Notes: generated by a model from the sequence alone, not told the origin. Positions 1 to 9,314 are shown, counted from the first letter of the stretch. The stretch is 64,000 nucleotides of DNA from Gammaproteobacteria bacterium (GCA_024277935.1 JAJRUF010000008.1:1-64000); one strand, 5' to 3'. Program-made: numbers and translations.

Positions 1-246
1 AGGAGAAAAAGGTGTAAAAATGACAATTTCAAGCTAATTTTGAAAAATAAATTGATTATTAAAAATAATTTTAATTTTTTTTCAAAAATTGATTACAAAT
101 ATTCCTTTGTCTTGGCTGTTTTCGGACAGGCTCCTAGGTACGAGACCAAACTGCTGTAATGGAAATAGAAAAGATAAAAAATAGCTTCCCCACATAAGAA
201 TAAGGAAGACAAGAATAGCTTTTATGGATTGATTCAATTGCTTAGC

Positions 247-795
247 TTATTTCTTAGTAGGCTCTAACAAAGGCTTAACAAAAGTCTCAAAAGATTGTTT
301 ATTTAAAATGCCTTGTTGCATAAAGACTAAATGCCCATCTCTAGCAATAATGATGGTAAAAGGTAATATACCAAAAGGGTTGCCCCATTGTTTTAATAGT
401 GAATATTGTAATTCTGGATCAGCTTGCAATATAGGATAATTAATACCAACCGTTCGAACATAATTTTTTAATTTTCTTACTTTATCAAGACCAATCCCTA
501 TTATCTGTAGTTCTTTATCTTGATAACGTGTTTGGTAATCAATAAAGTCGGGTATTTCAATTTGACAAGGGCCACACCAGGTTGCCCAAAAGTTAAGCAT
601 AATAACTTTACCATGCCAGTCATATAAATTATGTTTTTGTCCATCTAAATCATCAAGAATGAGAGCGGGTAATTCCCAGGCATTAGAAATAGCTTTATTG
701 CTATTTTGAACTTCAGCAAAAATAGTTACTGAGTAAGACAATAAAAATAAGCTTAAAAGTATAATTTTTTTTCTTAAGGTAGACGCTGAATGCAT
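247..795 (-). CDS. TlpA-like periplasmic thioredoxin-fold protein
   Basis: This is a thiol-disulfide oxidoreductase of the TlpA/ResA type, probably anchored or exported to the periplasm. A WCGPC active site sits in the motif FWATWCGPC, and the chain ends in the usual thioredoxin-fold sheet with a cis-Pro region (NPFGILPFT). The open frame extends upstream to 876, but that would overlap the end of yaaA. The Met at 793-795 is followed directly by a basic, hydrophobic signal sequence (RKK then LLSLFLLSY), so I place the start there, giving 182 residues. It is last in a two-gene minus-strand pair with yaaA. The substrate cannot be told; cytochrome c maturation or protein disulfide reduction are the usual roles. 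A second TlpA-like gene lies at 32919-33437. Confidence 0.85.
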   Translation of the reverse strand: MHSASTLRKKIILLSLFLLSYSVTIFAEVQNSNKAISNAWELPALILDDLDGQKHNLYDWHGKVIMLNFWATWCGPCQIEIPDFIDYQTRYQDKELQIIGIGLDKVRKLKNYVRTVGINYPILQADPELQYSLLKQWGNPFGILPFTIIIARDGHLVFMQQGILNKQSFETFVKPLLEPTKK

Positions 796-829
796 AGGAT
801 AATTAATGTGTTGAAGAATTAATAAGTTG

Positions 830-1594
830 TTAACCTCGGCTAAAAATCCATTCTTTTTCTGAAGATAAAGGTTCATTAAAACTATAGCTTTCCAAATTAA
901 AAGCTTTAACTTGCTCAGCTTTAGTTAATCGGTTTTTAATAATAAAGTTAGTCATCAAACCACGGGCACGTTTGGCATGAATACCAATGGTTTTATATGC
1001 CCCTGCTTTATTTTCTTTAAAAGCCAAGGTTAATATTTTAGCATTCAACAGCTTGGGTTTAATAACCTTAAAGTACTCAGTCGAGGCTAAATTAAGTAAA
1101 ACAGGGGATTCTTTATTATTAAAATCCTGGTTAATAAGTTCGGTAGGCTGTTGCCCCCAGAATTCATATAAATTTTTCCCTTGTGGGTTTTGTAAGCGTG
1201 TTCCCATTTCTAAACGATAAGCTTGTATAAGGTCTAAAGGCCTTAATACACCATATAAACCCGATAGAATTCTTAAATGTTGTTGGGCAAAATTAAAATC
1301 CTCTTCAGTGTAATTAGCTGAGTCAATCCCTCCGTATACATCACCCTTAAAAGCGAGTAAGGCTTGTTTTGCATTACTTAAGGAAAAAGGAGTGGAAAAG
1401 TCTCTATAACGTTGCCAGTTGAGCTGACTTAATTTATCACTGATCTTCATTAAGCTAGATAACTCTTCTGTGCTGAGTTGTTTAACGGTATTAATCAGCA
1501 TCTGGCTTTGTATTAACTGCCTCGGTAGAGTATGTGGCAGGAATTGACTCTCTGAGAAGTCTAAAGTTTTTGAGGGAGATATAACTATAATCAT
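830..1594 (-). CDS. yaaA: YaaA family peroxide stress protein (UPF0246)
   Basis: The 254-residue protein matches the YaaA/DUF328 family throughout. The N-terminus IIVISPSKTLDF and internal GDVYGGIDS and LSGLYGVLRPLDLIQAYRLEMG are family signatures, and the length is that of E. coli YaaA (about 258). In E. coli, YaaA lowers free intracellular iron during hydrogen peroxide stress and is a DNA-binding protein. The same role here is inferred from homology. The gene is read away from cydA, with about 145 bp between them. Confidence 0.93.
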   Translation of the reverse strand: MIIVISPSKTLDFSESQFLPHTLPRQLIQSQMLINTVKQLSTEELSSLMKISDKLSQLNWQRYRDFSTPFSLSNAKQALLAFKGDVYGGIDSANYTEEDFNFAQQHLRILSGLYGVLRPLDLIQAYRLEMGTRLQNPQGKNLYEFWGQQPTELINQDFNNKESPVLLNLASTEYFKVIKPKLLNAKILTLAFKENKAGAYKTIGIHAKRARGLMTNFIIKNRLTKAEQVKAFNLESYSFNEPLSSEKEWIFSRG

Positions 1595-1670
1595 TGTTTT
1601 ATCTAGGCTAAAAGGAATAAAATAATTATTCTTTATTTTGAATTTTAGCTATTTTACTCTAGATTACTGC

Positions 1671-1699
1671 TTGCCAGCTATGTGTTGATAGCCTATTCT
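1671..1699 (+). promoter_or_regulatory. candidate sigma-70 promoter of the cyd operon
   Basis: TTGCCA at 1671-1676 and TATTCT at 1694-1699 are separated by 17 bp and lie about 40 bp before the cydA start. An AAGGA ribosome-binding site precedes the ATG at 1740. No FNR or ArcA box was identified with confidence. Confidence 0.35.
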
Positions 1700-1739
1700 T
1701 AAGATATTTATTTAAATTCAGTTATACAAAGGACAATAC

Positions 1740-3296
1740 ATGATTACAGATGCAGTTGTGGAGCTGTCCCGCTGGCAGTTTGCTGTTACTACCTTATACC
1801 ACTTTCTATTTGTACCTCTTACCATAGGCTTATCGGTTCTTTTGGCTATTATGGAATCAACTTATGTATTGACTGGCCGAGAGATTTATAAAGATATGAC
1901 CCAGTTCTGGGGCAAGCTCTTTGGAATTAATTTTGCTTTAGGGGTAACGACTGGTTTAACTATGGAATTCCAGTTTGGAATGAACTGGTCTTACTTTTCT
2001 CATTATGTGGGGGATGTCTTTGGCGCACCTTTAGCTATTGAAGGTTTAATGGCTTTTTTTATGGAGTCTACCTTTGTTGGCTTGTTTTTTTTCGGTTGGG
2101 ATAAACTGAGTAAAGGTCAACACTTAATAGTTACATGGTTGGTTGCACTGGGTTCAAATTTATCTGCACTTTGGATTTTAGTGGCAAATGGCTGGATGCA
2201 ACATCCTGTTGGTGCTGAATTTAATTACGAAACAATGCGGATGGAAGTGACAAGTTTCGCAGCCTTACTATTTAATCCTGCGGCTCAAGTCAAGTTTGTA
2301 CATACCGTTGCTGCTGGGTACACAACGGCATCAGCCTTTGTTTTAGCGATTAGTGCATACTATATGCTAAAAGGGCGTGATTCAGCCTTTTCTCAACGTT
2401 CTTATACCATTGCTGCGGGCTTTGGTTTTGCTGCGGTTTTATCCGTTATTGTGCTGGGCGATGAAAGTGGTTATACCGATGGGGAAGTGCAAAAAGCTAA
2501 GTTAGCAGCCATTGAGGCCGAGTGGCATACTGTGGAAGCACCGGCTGCTTTTACCGTGATAGGGTTCCCTGATCAAGCGGCTATGAAAACGCATTATGCA
2601 ATAAAAATACCCTGGGTTTTGGGCTTGATTGGTACGCGGTCTATTGATACGCCTATTATTGGGTTAACTGAAATTTTAGAGAATAATAACAAGCATATTC
2701 ATAATGGTATAAAAGCTTATGGGTTATTGCAACAACTGAGGGACGGTAATAAAGATAAAGCTTTAATTTCAGAGTTTGAATCAGTAAAGAATGAATTGGG
2801 CTATGGTTTATTATTAAAACGCTATACAGAAAATGTTGTTGATGCGACTGATGAACAAATTGCGCTGGCAGTAAAAAATTCAATCCCTCATGTGGCTCCT
2901 TTATTCTGGACCTTTAGGGTGATGGTTGGCAGTGGTTTTATTATGCTGATTGTTTTTACCATTGCTGTAATAGCAAGTTCGATTAGGAAATGTAGAAAGG
3001 ACTGGATTTTAAAATTAAGTCTTTATACCGTTCCTCTTCCTTGGATAGCTTGTGAAACAGGGTGGTTTGTTGCTGAATTTGGGCGGCAGCCTTGGTCAAT
3101 TGCAGAAGTACTACCTACTTTTTTAAGCACTTCATCTTTAACTAAATGGGATATTATTTTAAGTCTGTCAGGTTATATTCTTTTCTATACTGTTTTCCTA
3201 GTAATAGAAATGTTTTTAATGCTGAAATATATTAAGCTGGGGCCGAGTAGCTTGCATAAAAGGCGCTATCATTTTGAAGTAGACCAAAGAGGTTAA
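1740..3296 (+). CDS. cydA: cytochrome bd ubiquinol oxidase subunit I
   Basis: This integral membrane subunit binds hemes b558, b595 and d and oxidises quinol, reducing O2 to water. Its 518 residues match E. coli CydA (522), so it is the long Q-loop type. His21 in the motif TLYHFLFVPLTIG corresponds to the heme ligand near the N-terminus. The glutamates in IEGLMAFFMEST and the signature GWFVAEFGRQPW near residue 440 are conserved. An AAGGACA ribosome-binding site precedes the ATG. The stop overlaps the cydB start by one base (TAATG), so the two are translationally coupled. The bd oxidase has high O2 affinity and would serve respiration at low oxygen. Confidence 0.97.
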   Translation: MITDAVVELSRWQFAVTTLYHFLFVPLTIGLSVLLAIMESTYVLTGREIYKDMTQFWGKLFGINFALGVTTGLTMEFQFGMNWSYFSHYVGDVFGAPLAIEGLMAFFMESTFVGLFFFGWDKLSKGQHLIVTWLVALGSNLSALWILVANGWMQHPVGAEFNYETMRMEVTSFAALLFNPAAQVKFVHTVAAGYTTASAFVLAISAYYMLKGRDSAFSQRSYTIAAGFGFAAVLSVIVLGDESGYTDGEVQKAKLAAIEAEWHTVEAPAAFTVIGFPDQAAMKTHYAIKIPWVLGLIGTRSIDTPIIGLTEILENNNKHIHNGIKAYGLLQQLRDGNKDKALISEFESVKNELGYGLLLKRYTENVVDATDEQIALAVKNSIPHVAPLFWTFRVMVGSGFIMLIVFTIAVIASSIRKCRKDWILKLSLYTVPLPWIACETGWFVAEFGRQPWSIAEVLPTFLSTSSLTKWDIILSLSGYILFYTVFLVIEMFLMLKYIKLGPSSLHKRRYHFEVDQRG

Positions 3297-4441
3297 TGAT
3301 GATTTTTGATTATGAAACTTTACGCATTATTTGGTGGGCTTTTTTAGGATTTCTAATTATTGGCTTCGCAATTATGGGGGGCTATGATTTAGGTGTCGGT
3401 ATATTATTGCCTTTCTTGGGGAAAAATGATGATGAAAGACGCGTTATATTGAATGCTATCGGATCAACCTGGGAAGGTAACCAAGTCTGGTTTGTTATGG
3501 CTGGCGGTGCCTTATTTGCTGCTTGGCCAACGGTTTATGCGGTAACTTTTTCAAGCTTTTATTTTGCCTTGCTATTAGCTTTGTTTGCTTTATTTTTACG
3601 TCCTTTGGGGTTTGATTACCGGAGTAAAGTTGCAACACCCTTATGGCGTGAAAATTGGGATAGAGCATTATTTGTTGGAGGCTTTGTTCCATCCTTAGTG
3701 CTAGGTATTGCTTTTGGAAATCTATTAAAAGGTATTCCTTTTTATTTTGAAAGTAGTGATATGCGTATTATATATTCGGGTACTTTTTGGGGCTTATTAA
3801 ATCCCTTTGCTTTATTAGCAGGGCTATTAAGTTTGTCTATGTTTACTATGCATGGTGCTATTTACCTGCAGATTAAAACAATTGATAGCATTAATTGGCG
3901 AGCTAAAAAAGCTGTACTTATATTTACTATGAGCACTTTGGTTTTATTTGCCTTGGCAGGTCTTTGGATTGTTAATCTTAATGGCTATCATATTACCTCA
4001 GAGGTATTGACTAATGGGGCATCTAACCCTCTCTCTAAGTTTGTTAAACGTGAGCCTGGCTTATGGCTAGACAACTATGGTCACCTTCCCAGCTTATGGG
4101 CGGTTCCTGTTACAACTTTTATTTCAGCAATAATTGCATTAGTACTTTCTAGGGCTGATAAGCCAGGGAGTGCTTTCGTTTTTAGTAGTATTACCATTGC
4201 GAGCATTATATTGACGGCAGGATGTTCTATGTTCCCTTTTCTTATGCCTTCTAGTCTTTCATTAAATAGTTCCTTAAAAGTCTGGGATGCAAGTTCTAGT
4301 ATAAAAACCTTAAATGTTATGTTTTGGGCAACAGTCATTTTTTTACCACTGATTATAATTTATACCAGCTGGGTATTTCGGGTTTTGCGGGGTAAAGTGA
4401 CTGTTGAGCATGTTCGAAAAAATAATCATACACTTTATTAG
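3296..4441 (+). CDS. cydB: cytochrome bd ubiquinol oxidase subunit II
   Basis: CydB is the second large membrane subunit of the bd oxidase. The 381 residues are close to E. coli CydB (379). The N-terminal block GFAIMGGYDLGVGILLPFLG and the segment GSTWEGNQVWFVMAGGALFAAWP are hallmark CydB sequences, followed by the usual set of transmembrane helices. The start overlaps the cydA stop by one base; a second ATG follows immediately at 3299. The next gene, carrying the CydX-like segment, begins only 8 bp after the cydB stop, behind a perfect AGGAGG. Confidence 0.97.
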   Translation: MMIFDYETLRIIWWAFLGFLIIGFAIMGGYDLGVGILLPFLGKNDDERRVILNAIGSTWEGNQVWFVMAGGALFAAWPTVYAVTFSSFYFALLLALFALFLRPLGFDYRSKVATPLWRENWDRALFVGGFVPSLVLGIAFGNLLKGIPFYFESSDMRIIYSGTFWGLLNPFALLAGLLSLSMFTMHGAIYLQIKTIDSINWRAKKAVLIFTMSTLVLFALAGLWIVNLNGYHITSEVLTNGASNPLSKFVKREPGLWLDNYGHLPSLWAVPVTTFISAIIALVLSRADKPGSAFVFSSITIASIILTAGCSMFPFLMPSSLSLNSSLKVWDASSSIKTLNVMFWATVIFLPLIIIYTSWVFRVLRGKVTVEHVRKNNHTLY

Positions 4442-4449
4442 GAGGACGC

Positions 4450-5043
4450 ATGTGGTACTTTACTTGGATATTAGGTGTATTACTGGCTTGTTCCTTAGGT
4501 ATTATTAATGTTTTAAGACTTGAGGCTCAGGAAGCACTAGAAAAAGAACATATAGCGATAGATCCTTTAACGCAGTTATTAGCTAGAGAAAGTGTACTTG
4601 AGCGACTTCAGGAAAAGGTTGATAACTCAAAGCGGAATGAAATGCCTTTTTCATTGTTGTACCTTAGTTTAACGGATTTTAAAAATAAACATCATTTAGC
4701 AGAGTATGAGATGGATACTACACTGTTTAAAGTTGTTGAAACACTTAAGCAGGACATTCGAACAGGACTAGATATTGCTGCAAGGGTAGGAGAAGAAGAT
4801 TTTGTTTTGGCCTTACCAGGAATATCTCTTGATAGAGCTAAAATTATTGCAGAAAGAATTAAACGGAATATTTTTGTTAATGTAACCACACCTAGAAAAG
4901 ATGCTGTTGATATTGCGGTAGGTTTTGTTGAATATACTGATCACACAGATGTTATTGCTGAAGAAGTTGAAATGGGAATGGGGGAAGTGGAAGCTTTGTT
5001 AAGTATTGCCATTGGGAAGTGTCTTGAGTCTACATTGACCTGA
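4450..5043 (+). CDS. CydX-like small oxidase subunit fused to a degenerate GGDEF domain
   Basis: Residues 1-25 (MWYFTWILGVLLACSLGI and on to LRLE) closely match the small bd-oxidase subunit CydX/YbgT, normally a stand-alone peptide of about 37 residues in this operon position. Residues 35-197 then resemble a diguanylate cyclase domain. DPLTQLLARES matches the domain entry, and the signature loop is GEEDF (114-118) instead of GG(D/E)EF. The first metal-binding Asp motif reads LSLTDFK instead of LDLDxFK, and no RxxD inhibitory site is in register. The domain is therefore very probably inactive as a cyclase. A strong AGGAGG at 4441-4446 precedes the ATG. The CydX identity and operon position are seen directly; any nucleotide-binding or regulatory role of the GGDEF-like part is inference. 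Confidence 0.85.
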   Translation: MWYFTWILGVLLACSLGIINVLRLEAQEALEKEHIAIDPLTQLLARESVLERLQEKVDNSKRNEMPFSLLYLSLTDFKNKHHLAEYEMDTTLFKVVETLKQDIRTGLDIAARVGEEDFVLALPGISLDRAKIIAERIKRNIFVNVTTPRKDAVDIAVGFVEYTDHTDVIAEEVEMGMGEVEALLSIAIGKCLESTLT

Positions 5044-5102
5044 CTCATTAAACGAGCCAGGTGATAATACTTTCCTTATAAAAAATAATAAAAGAGAAAG
5101 AA

Positions 5103-5819
5103 ATGCCAGTTGATATTCTATTTACAGTTATTATAACTGCTGTTATTCAATCCGTTTTTGGTGTAGGTGTTTTGCTATTTGGTACGCCTATTCTACTTAT
5201 ACTGGGCTATGATTTTATTAATGCATTAAGTGTATTATTGCCTATCTCAATTGCTATAAATTCTTTACAAATCATTAAACACTACCAGTTTATTGATGCT
5301 ACGTTTTATAAACGAGTGTTGGTTTATAGTATTCCATTAGTAGTGGTATTTTTGTTTTTTGTAAGCTCTAGCAAAATAAGTATTGGCTTATTAGTGGGTG
5401 GTTTTTTGGTTCTGGTTGCATTAAAAAGTTTTTTTCCTGTTATTGAACAAAGACTGCAACAAATGATTAAGTATGAAAAAACTTATCTTGCAGTGATGGG
5501 TCTAGTTCATGGGATGACCAATTTAGGTGGATCTTTATTAACCGCAATCGTACATGGAAAAGGATATAGTAAAAATACCACGCGAGTGACTGTTGCTATT
5601 TGTTATGCCAGCTTTGCTCTATTTCAGCTTATTACCTTATTTTTGATAGGTAGTCATTTTGAGTTGTCTTATGCTGATAATATGAGTTTTTTACAGATAG
5701 GTGTGTTGGTATTTTTACTCACAGAAGAGTTTGTTTATAGCGGAATAGATAATACAAAATATGAACAGTTATTTGCTGTTTTTCTACTGATTTCAGGTAT
5801 TTTACTTATTTTTAAATAA
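5103..5819 (+). CDS. TSUP (TauE/SafE) family membrane permease
   Basis: The 238-residue protein is almost entirely hydrophobic and has two repeated bundles of helices. The opening TAVIQSVFGVGVLLFGTPILL and the later LVHGMTNLGGSLLTAIVHGKG fit the TauE/SafE (TSUP) family, whose members export or import small organic or sulfur anions. The substrate is not evident. An AAAGAGAAAG purine stretch precedes the ATG. It starts 59 bp after the CydX-GGDEF gene and could be co-transcribed with it. Confidence 0.75.
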   Translation: MPVDILFTVIITAVIQSVFGVGVLLFGTPILLILGYDFINALSVLLPISIAINSLQIIKHYQFIDATFYKRVLVYSIPLVVVFLFFVSSSKISIGLLVGGFLVLVALKSFFPVIEQRLQQMIKYEKTYLAVMGLVHGMTNLGGSLLTAIVHGKGYSKNTTRVTVAICYASFALFQLITLFLIGSHFELSYADNMSFLQIGVLVFLLTEEFVYSGIDNTKYEQLFAVFLLISGILLIFK

Positions 5820-5843
5820 CGGTTCTCAGTAATGTTTTCTTGC

Positions 5844-5863
5844 TCCCACCGTCCCCGGTGGGA
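5844..5863. repeat. REP-like hairpin
   Basis: TCCCACCG and CGGTGGGA form a perfect 8-bp stem around a 4-base loop in the gap between the TSUP gene and the DUF502 gene. It has no following T-run on the plus strand. A GC-rich palindrome of this kind fits a REP-type element more than a terminator. Confidence 0.5.
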
Positions 5864-5902
5864 ACGAAGGTTGTAACAACTATAATAATTATTAAAAAAG
5901 GT

Positions 5903-6490
5903 ATGAGCATGAAAAAAATATTTAACTACTTTCTGATTGGTATTCTGGCATTTTTACCTATCTATGTGATTGGTCAAATTGTATTCTTTTTAAATGACCG
6001 ATTTTCTGATTTAATTCGATTTGTTTATGGCTATTATGATAATTATTTAATCACGGTTATCATATTTGTAGGTAGTTTTACGGTATTTACTTATGTAGGC
6101 TACCGGTTGAGTATCGTGGGTAAGTCGTGGATTATTTCAGGTATTGATACGGTTATTGATAGAATCCCTCTTTTAAATACTATCTATAGGGTTATTAAAA
6201 AAGTAGTTAATATGTTCTCAGGACATGAGCTGAAGGAAGCAAGAGAGGTGGTTTATATTGAATACCCCAAGGAAGGTCTATGGGTTCCCGCTTATGTTAC
6301 AAATAAAGAAAACGACATGTATATTTTATTTGTACCTACATCACCTAACCCCACCTCGGGTTTTACCGTTATTGTGCATAAATCCAAAGTTGTTAAATCA
6401 AAGATGAATATTGAGCAGGCAACCAGTTTTATTATTAGTGTAGGTGTCGATTATGATGAAGCGGAAGAAGCAAATAAATTATCAAGATGA
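5903..6490 (+). CDS. DUF502 family membrane protein
   Basis: The protein belongs to DUF502. It has two N-terminal transmembrane segments (about residues 5-30 and 45-70), a block around RIPLLNTIYRVIKKV, and a C-terminal soluble part with VPTSPNPTSGF, typical of the family. The open frame runs back to 5840 through the hairpin repeat. The ATG at 5903 follows an AAAAAAGGT purine stretch and begins the family-like sequence MSMKKIFNYFLIG, so I start there (195 residues). Function is unknown. The stop overlaps the start of the AgcS gene by 4 bp (ATGA), so they form a coupled pair. Confidence 0.85.
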   Translation: MSMKKIFNYFLIGILAFLPIYVIGQIVFFLNDRFSDLIRFVYGYYDNYLITVIIFVGSFTVFTYVGYRLSIVGKSWIISGIDTVIDRIPLLNTIYRVIKKVVNMFSGHELKEAREVVYIEYPKEGLWVPAYVTNKENDMYILFVPTSPNPTSGFTVIVHKSKVVKSKMNIEQATSFIISVGVDYDEAEEANKLSR

Positions 6491-7821
6491 ATAAGCTTGA
6501 AGAGTTGTTAACTCAACTGAGTAGCTTAGTGTGGGGGCCAGTTATGCTGGCCTTTTTATTGGGTGTAGGAGTATTTTTGACAGTTGGCTTAAAGCTATTT
6601 CCCTGGCGTTATACTGGTAAAGCATTTATTTTGCTTTGGAATACACGCAAGAATAATCAAAAAGGGGAAATATCACCTTTTCAAGCATTAATGACTTCTT
6701 TATCAGCAACGATTGGTACAGGTAATATTGCTGGCGTTGCTACTGCTATTGCTTTGGGTGGACCTGGTGCAGTTTTTTGGATGTGGATGACGGCTTTATT
6801 TGGGATGGCGACAAAATATGCTGAAGCTGTATTGGCGGTAAAGTATAGAGAGATTGATGAAGAAGGGCGCTATGTCGGTGGTCCTATGTATTATATCAAA
6901 AATGGCCTGGGTGAAAATTGGCATTTTTTTGCTGTGATTTTTGCTTTATTAGGCGCACTGGCTGCTTTTGGTATTGGTAATATGGTACAAGCAAATTCTG
7001 TTGCTGATGCTGTTGAAGCATCGTTTCATATCCCTGTCTGGCAGACAGGAGTTGTGTTAACAATTTTCTCGGCAGCTGTTATTTTAGGTGGTTTAAACCG
7101 GATTGCTGTTGTTGCATCTAAACTTGTTCCTGCTATGGCTGTAGCATATATAGTGGGAGCACTGCTGGTTATTTTTATAAATATAGAGAAAGTGCCGAAT
7201 GCTTTGTGGTTAATTGTTTCCAGTGCATTAACAGAAACTGCAGCGGTCGGTGGATTTACAGGGGCTACCGTTTGGGCGGCCATTCGCTTTGGTGTGGCAA
7301 GAGGTGTTTTTTCTAATGAGGCTGGCCTAGGTAGCGCACCTATTGCTCATGCAGCGGCTAAGACCAACAGTCCTGTTCAGCAAGGTATGGTCGCAATGTT
7401 GGGTACATTTATAGATACCTTGGTGATTTGTACTATGACTGCTTTGGTTATTATTATTACAGGAGCCTGGTCAAGTGGAGAAACAGGAGCAGCATTATCA
7501 ACACTGGCATTTAATACTGGAATAGCTGGCTGGGGTGGGTATATTGTTGTTTTTGGTTTGGTGGTATTTGCCTTTACCACTATATTAGGTTGGAGCTATT
7601 ATGGTGAGCGTTGTGCCGAATTTTTATTTGGAGTAAAGGTCATCTGGCCTTATCGAATTTTATGGTTGTGCGCAATACCTGTTGGTGCAGTGGCTAAACT
7701 AGATGTTATCTGGTTAATGGCTGATGTCATGAATGGCTTAATGGCAATTCCTAATCTAATTGCCCTTGTTTTATTAAGTCCTGTCGTTTTTAAATTGACA
7801 ACAAAGTATTTGAAAAACTGA
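6487..7821 (+). CDS. AgcS-family alanine/glycine:cation symporter
   Basis: This sodium- or proton-coupled amino-acid carrier has 444 residues and about 10-11 hydrophobic helices. The family signature SATIGTGNIAGVATAI lies near residue 75, and GGPMYYIKNGLG, SNEAGLGSAPIAHAAA and GWSYYGERCAEFLFG follow in the order seen in AgcS/DagA/AlsT proteins. Uptake of alanine or glycine is the usual function. It overlaps the DUF502 gene by 4 bp and ends the plus-strand run that begins with cydA. Nothing in the upstream sequence looks like a glycine riboswitch. Confidence 0.93.
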   Translation: MNKLEELLTQLSSLVWGPVMLAFLLGVGVFLTVGLKLFPWRYTGKAFILLWNTRKNNQKGEISPFQALMTSLSATIGTGNIAGVATAIALGGPGAVFWMWMTALFGMATKYAEAVLAVKYREIDEEGRYVGGPMYYIKNGLGENWHFFAVIFALLGALAAFGIGNMVQANSVADAVEASFHIPVWQTGVVLTIFSAAVILGGLNRIAVVASKLVPAMAVAYIVGALLVIFINIEKVPNALWLIVSSALTETAAVGGFTGATVWAAIRFGVARGVFSNEAGLGSAPIAHAAAKTNSPVQQGMVAMLGTFIDTLVICTMTALVIIITGAWSSGETGAALSTLAFNTGIAGWGGYIVVFGLVVFAFTTILGWSYYGERCAEFLFGVKVIWPYRILWLCAIPVGAVAKLDVIWLMADVMNGLMAIPNLIALVLLSPVVFKLTTKYLKN

Positions 7822-7900
7822 AGTGGTAGCTTCTCCCGCTGGAGCAGGAGGGGACGGATAAATGAAAATTATGCCTCTTAACAAACCACAACTTATGATT

Positions 7901-7926
7901 GTAGAGCGGACTGAAGTCCGCTCTAC
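7901..7926. repeat. family A palindrome (perfect 12-bp stem)
   Basis: GTAGAGCGGACT, a 2-base loop and AGTCCGCTCTAC form a perfect hairpin. Variants of it occur at 9247-9314, 53503-53523 and 61350-61370. The sequence to the left (AACAAACCACAACTTATGATT, 7880-7900) is shared in similar form with the copy at 9247. The repeat unit is therefore longer than the hairpin and it is a dispersed family. Confidence 0.75.
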
Positions 7927-7971
7927 AAAGTCTTAGCCTTTAACTTATAGTTTGATAATAAATTAGCAAGG

Positions 7972-7993
7972 TAAGGAACGTGCACGGAATAAG
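7972..7993. repeat. family C half-element next to the oadB stop
   Basis: AAGGAACGTGCACGGAATAA matches the left arm of the inverted-repeat elements at 11587-11717 and 59069-59119. Only one arm is present here, and it ends four bases short of the oadB stop codon. Confidence 0.6.
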
Positions 7994-7996
7994 CAA

Positions 7997-9124
7997 TTAT
8001 TTAACTAGGCTTAATAAAATACCTGCCGCAACAGCTGAACCAATAACACCTGCTACGTTAGGCCCCATCGCATGCATCAGTAGAAAATTGTGAGGGTTAC
8101 TTTCTAACCCTACTTTATTGGCTACTCTTGCAGCCATGGGAACAGCCGATACCCCAGCAGCACCAATTAAAGGGTTAATAGGTGTACTACTGAATTTATT
8201 CATCACTTTTGCCATAAGTACTCCGCATGCTGTGCCAATGCAGAAAGCAATGGCCCCCAAAGCTAAAATACCGAGTGTTTCAGTTTTTAGAAAATGGTCG
8301 GCACTTAGTTTTGAGCCTACAGAAAGTCCTAAAAAGATGGTAACAATATTGATAAGTTCATTTTGGGATGTTTTACTTAATCTTTCGACAACTCCACAGC
8401 TATTCATTAAATTACCCAGGCAAAACATGCCCACTAAAGGTGCGGCAGAAGGTAGTAATACAGCACAAAGTGTTAACAGCATCAGGGGAAAGATAATTTT
8501 TTCTGTTTGGCTAACCACACGGAGTTGTTGCATTTCAATTTTACGTTCTTCTTCAGTGGTCAAAGCGCGCATAATGGGTTGCTGGATTAAAGGCACTAAA
8601 GCCATATAGGAATAAGCAGCAACCGCAATAGCACCGAGTAATTCAGGAGAAAGCTTTGAGGCAACATAAATGGCTGTTGGCCCATCTGCACCTCCGATAA
8701 TTGCAATGGCAGCTGCATCTTTAAAAGAAAACTCCATACCTGGAATCAGGTTTAAGGCCAAGGCACCTAAAAGAGTGGAAAAAATACCAAATTGTGCAGC
8801 AGCTCCTAACAATAAAGTTTTTGGGTTGGCTAGTAAGGGACCAAAGTCAGTCATCGCACCTACTCCCATAAAGATGAGTAGAGGAAAAACCCCTGATTCA
8901 ATGCCAAAATATAAGTAATATAAAATACCACCCTCTTCAGCAATTCCTGCAACGGGAATGTTACTTAAAATAGCACCAAAACCCATTGGAAGTAAGAGTA
9001 GAGGTTCGAAGCCTTTTTTGATGGCTAAAAATAATAATAAAAAGCCCACTAACATCATAAAGGCTTGTGGGCCTGAAAAGTTGTAAAGACCTGTGCTTTC
9101 CCATAGGGAACTAAGATTTTCCAT
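7997..9124 (-). CDS. oadB: oxaloacetate decarboxylase beta subunit (Na+-translocating)
   Basis: This membrane subunit couples decarboxylation of biotin-bound CO2 to sodium export. The 375-residue protein is polytopic and contains the central motif [10 protein letters not shown] with its essential Asp, plus [16 protein letters not shown] and the C-terminal [16 protein letters not shown] and [18 protein letters not shown], all typical of OadB/GcdB/MmdB. The subunit partners OadA and OadG lie upstream on the same strand. A 247-bp gap filled with family A repeats separates it from oadA, so transcription may be attenuated there. Confidence 0.95.
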   Translation of the reverse strand: MENLSSLWESTGLYNFSGPQAFMMLVGFLLLFLAIKKGFEPLLLLPMGFGAILSNIPVAGIAEEGGILYYLYFGIESGVFPLLIFMGVGAMTDFGPLLANPKTLLLGAAAQFGIFSTLLGALALNLIPGMEFSFKDAAAIAIIGGADGPTAIYVASKLSPELLGAIAVAAYSYMALVPLIQQPIMRALTTEEERKIEMQQLRVVSQTEKIIFPLMLLTLCAVLLPSAAPLVGMFCLGNLMNSCGVVERLSKTSQNELINIVTIFLGLSVGSKLSADHFLKTETLGILALGAIAFCIGTACGVLMAKVMNKFSSTPINPLIGAAGVSAVPMAARVANKVGLESNPHNFLLMHAMGPNVAGVIGSAVAAGILLSLVK

Positions 9125-9246
9125 AAAGCGTTTGTATTTTTAGATTAAGTTATGGGGTATAAAGCTTTTTAAAGAACTATTTGTCTCACTAGATTCAGTG
9201 AGACAAATGTACTTTCATGACTTTTAACAAAACACAGCTTATAATT

Positions 9247-9314
9247 GTAGGGCGGACTTTAGTCCGCAATAAGGAGTATAAACTAGCTCTATAGCGGACT
9301 GAAGCCTGCTCTAC
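9247..9314. repeat. family A double repeat between oadA and oadB
   Basis: Two imperfect family A units stand side by side: GTAGGGCGGACT with AGTCCGC, then AGCGGACTGAAGCCTGCTCTAC. The flank ACACAGCTTATAATT also matches the flank of the 7901 copy. The pair sits inside the oad operon, in the 247-bp gap (9125-9371). I see no gene in that gap. Confidence 0.6.

Noticed and set aside
1-246. Possible gene or RNA at the left edge
   Set aside because: The stretch is AT-rich, with no protein-like frame and no clear RNA fold; it was left unannotated.
6300-7821. Glycine riboswitch before the AgcS-type symporter
   Set aside because: The symporter start overlaps the DUF502 gene, leaving no leader for a riboswitch.
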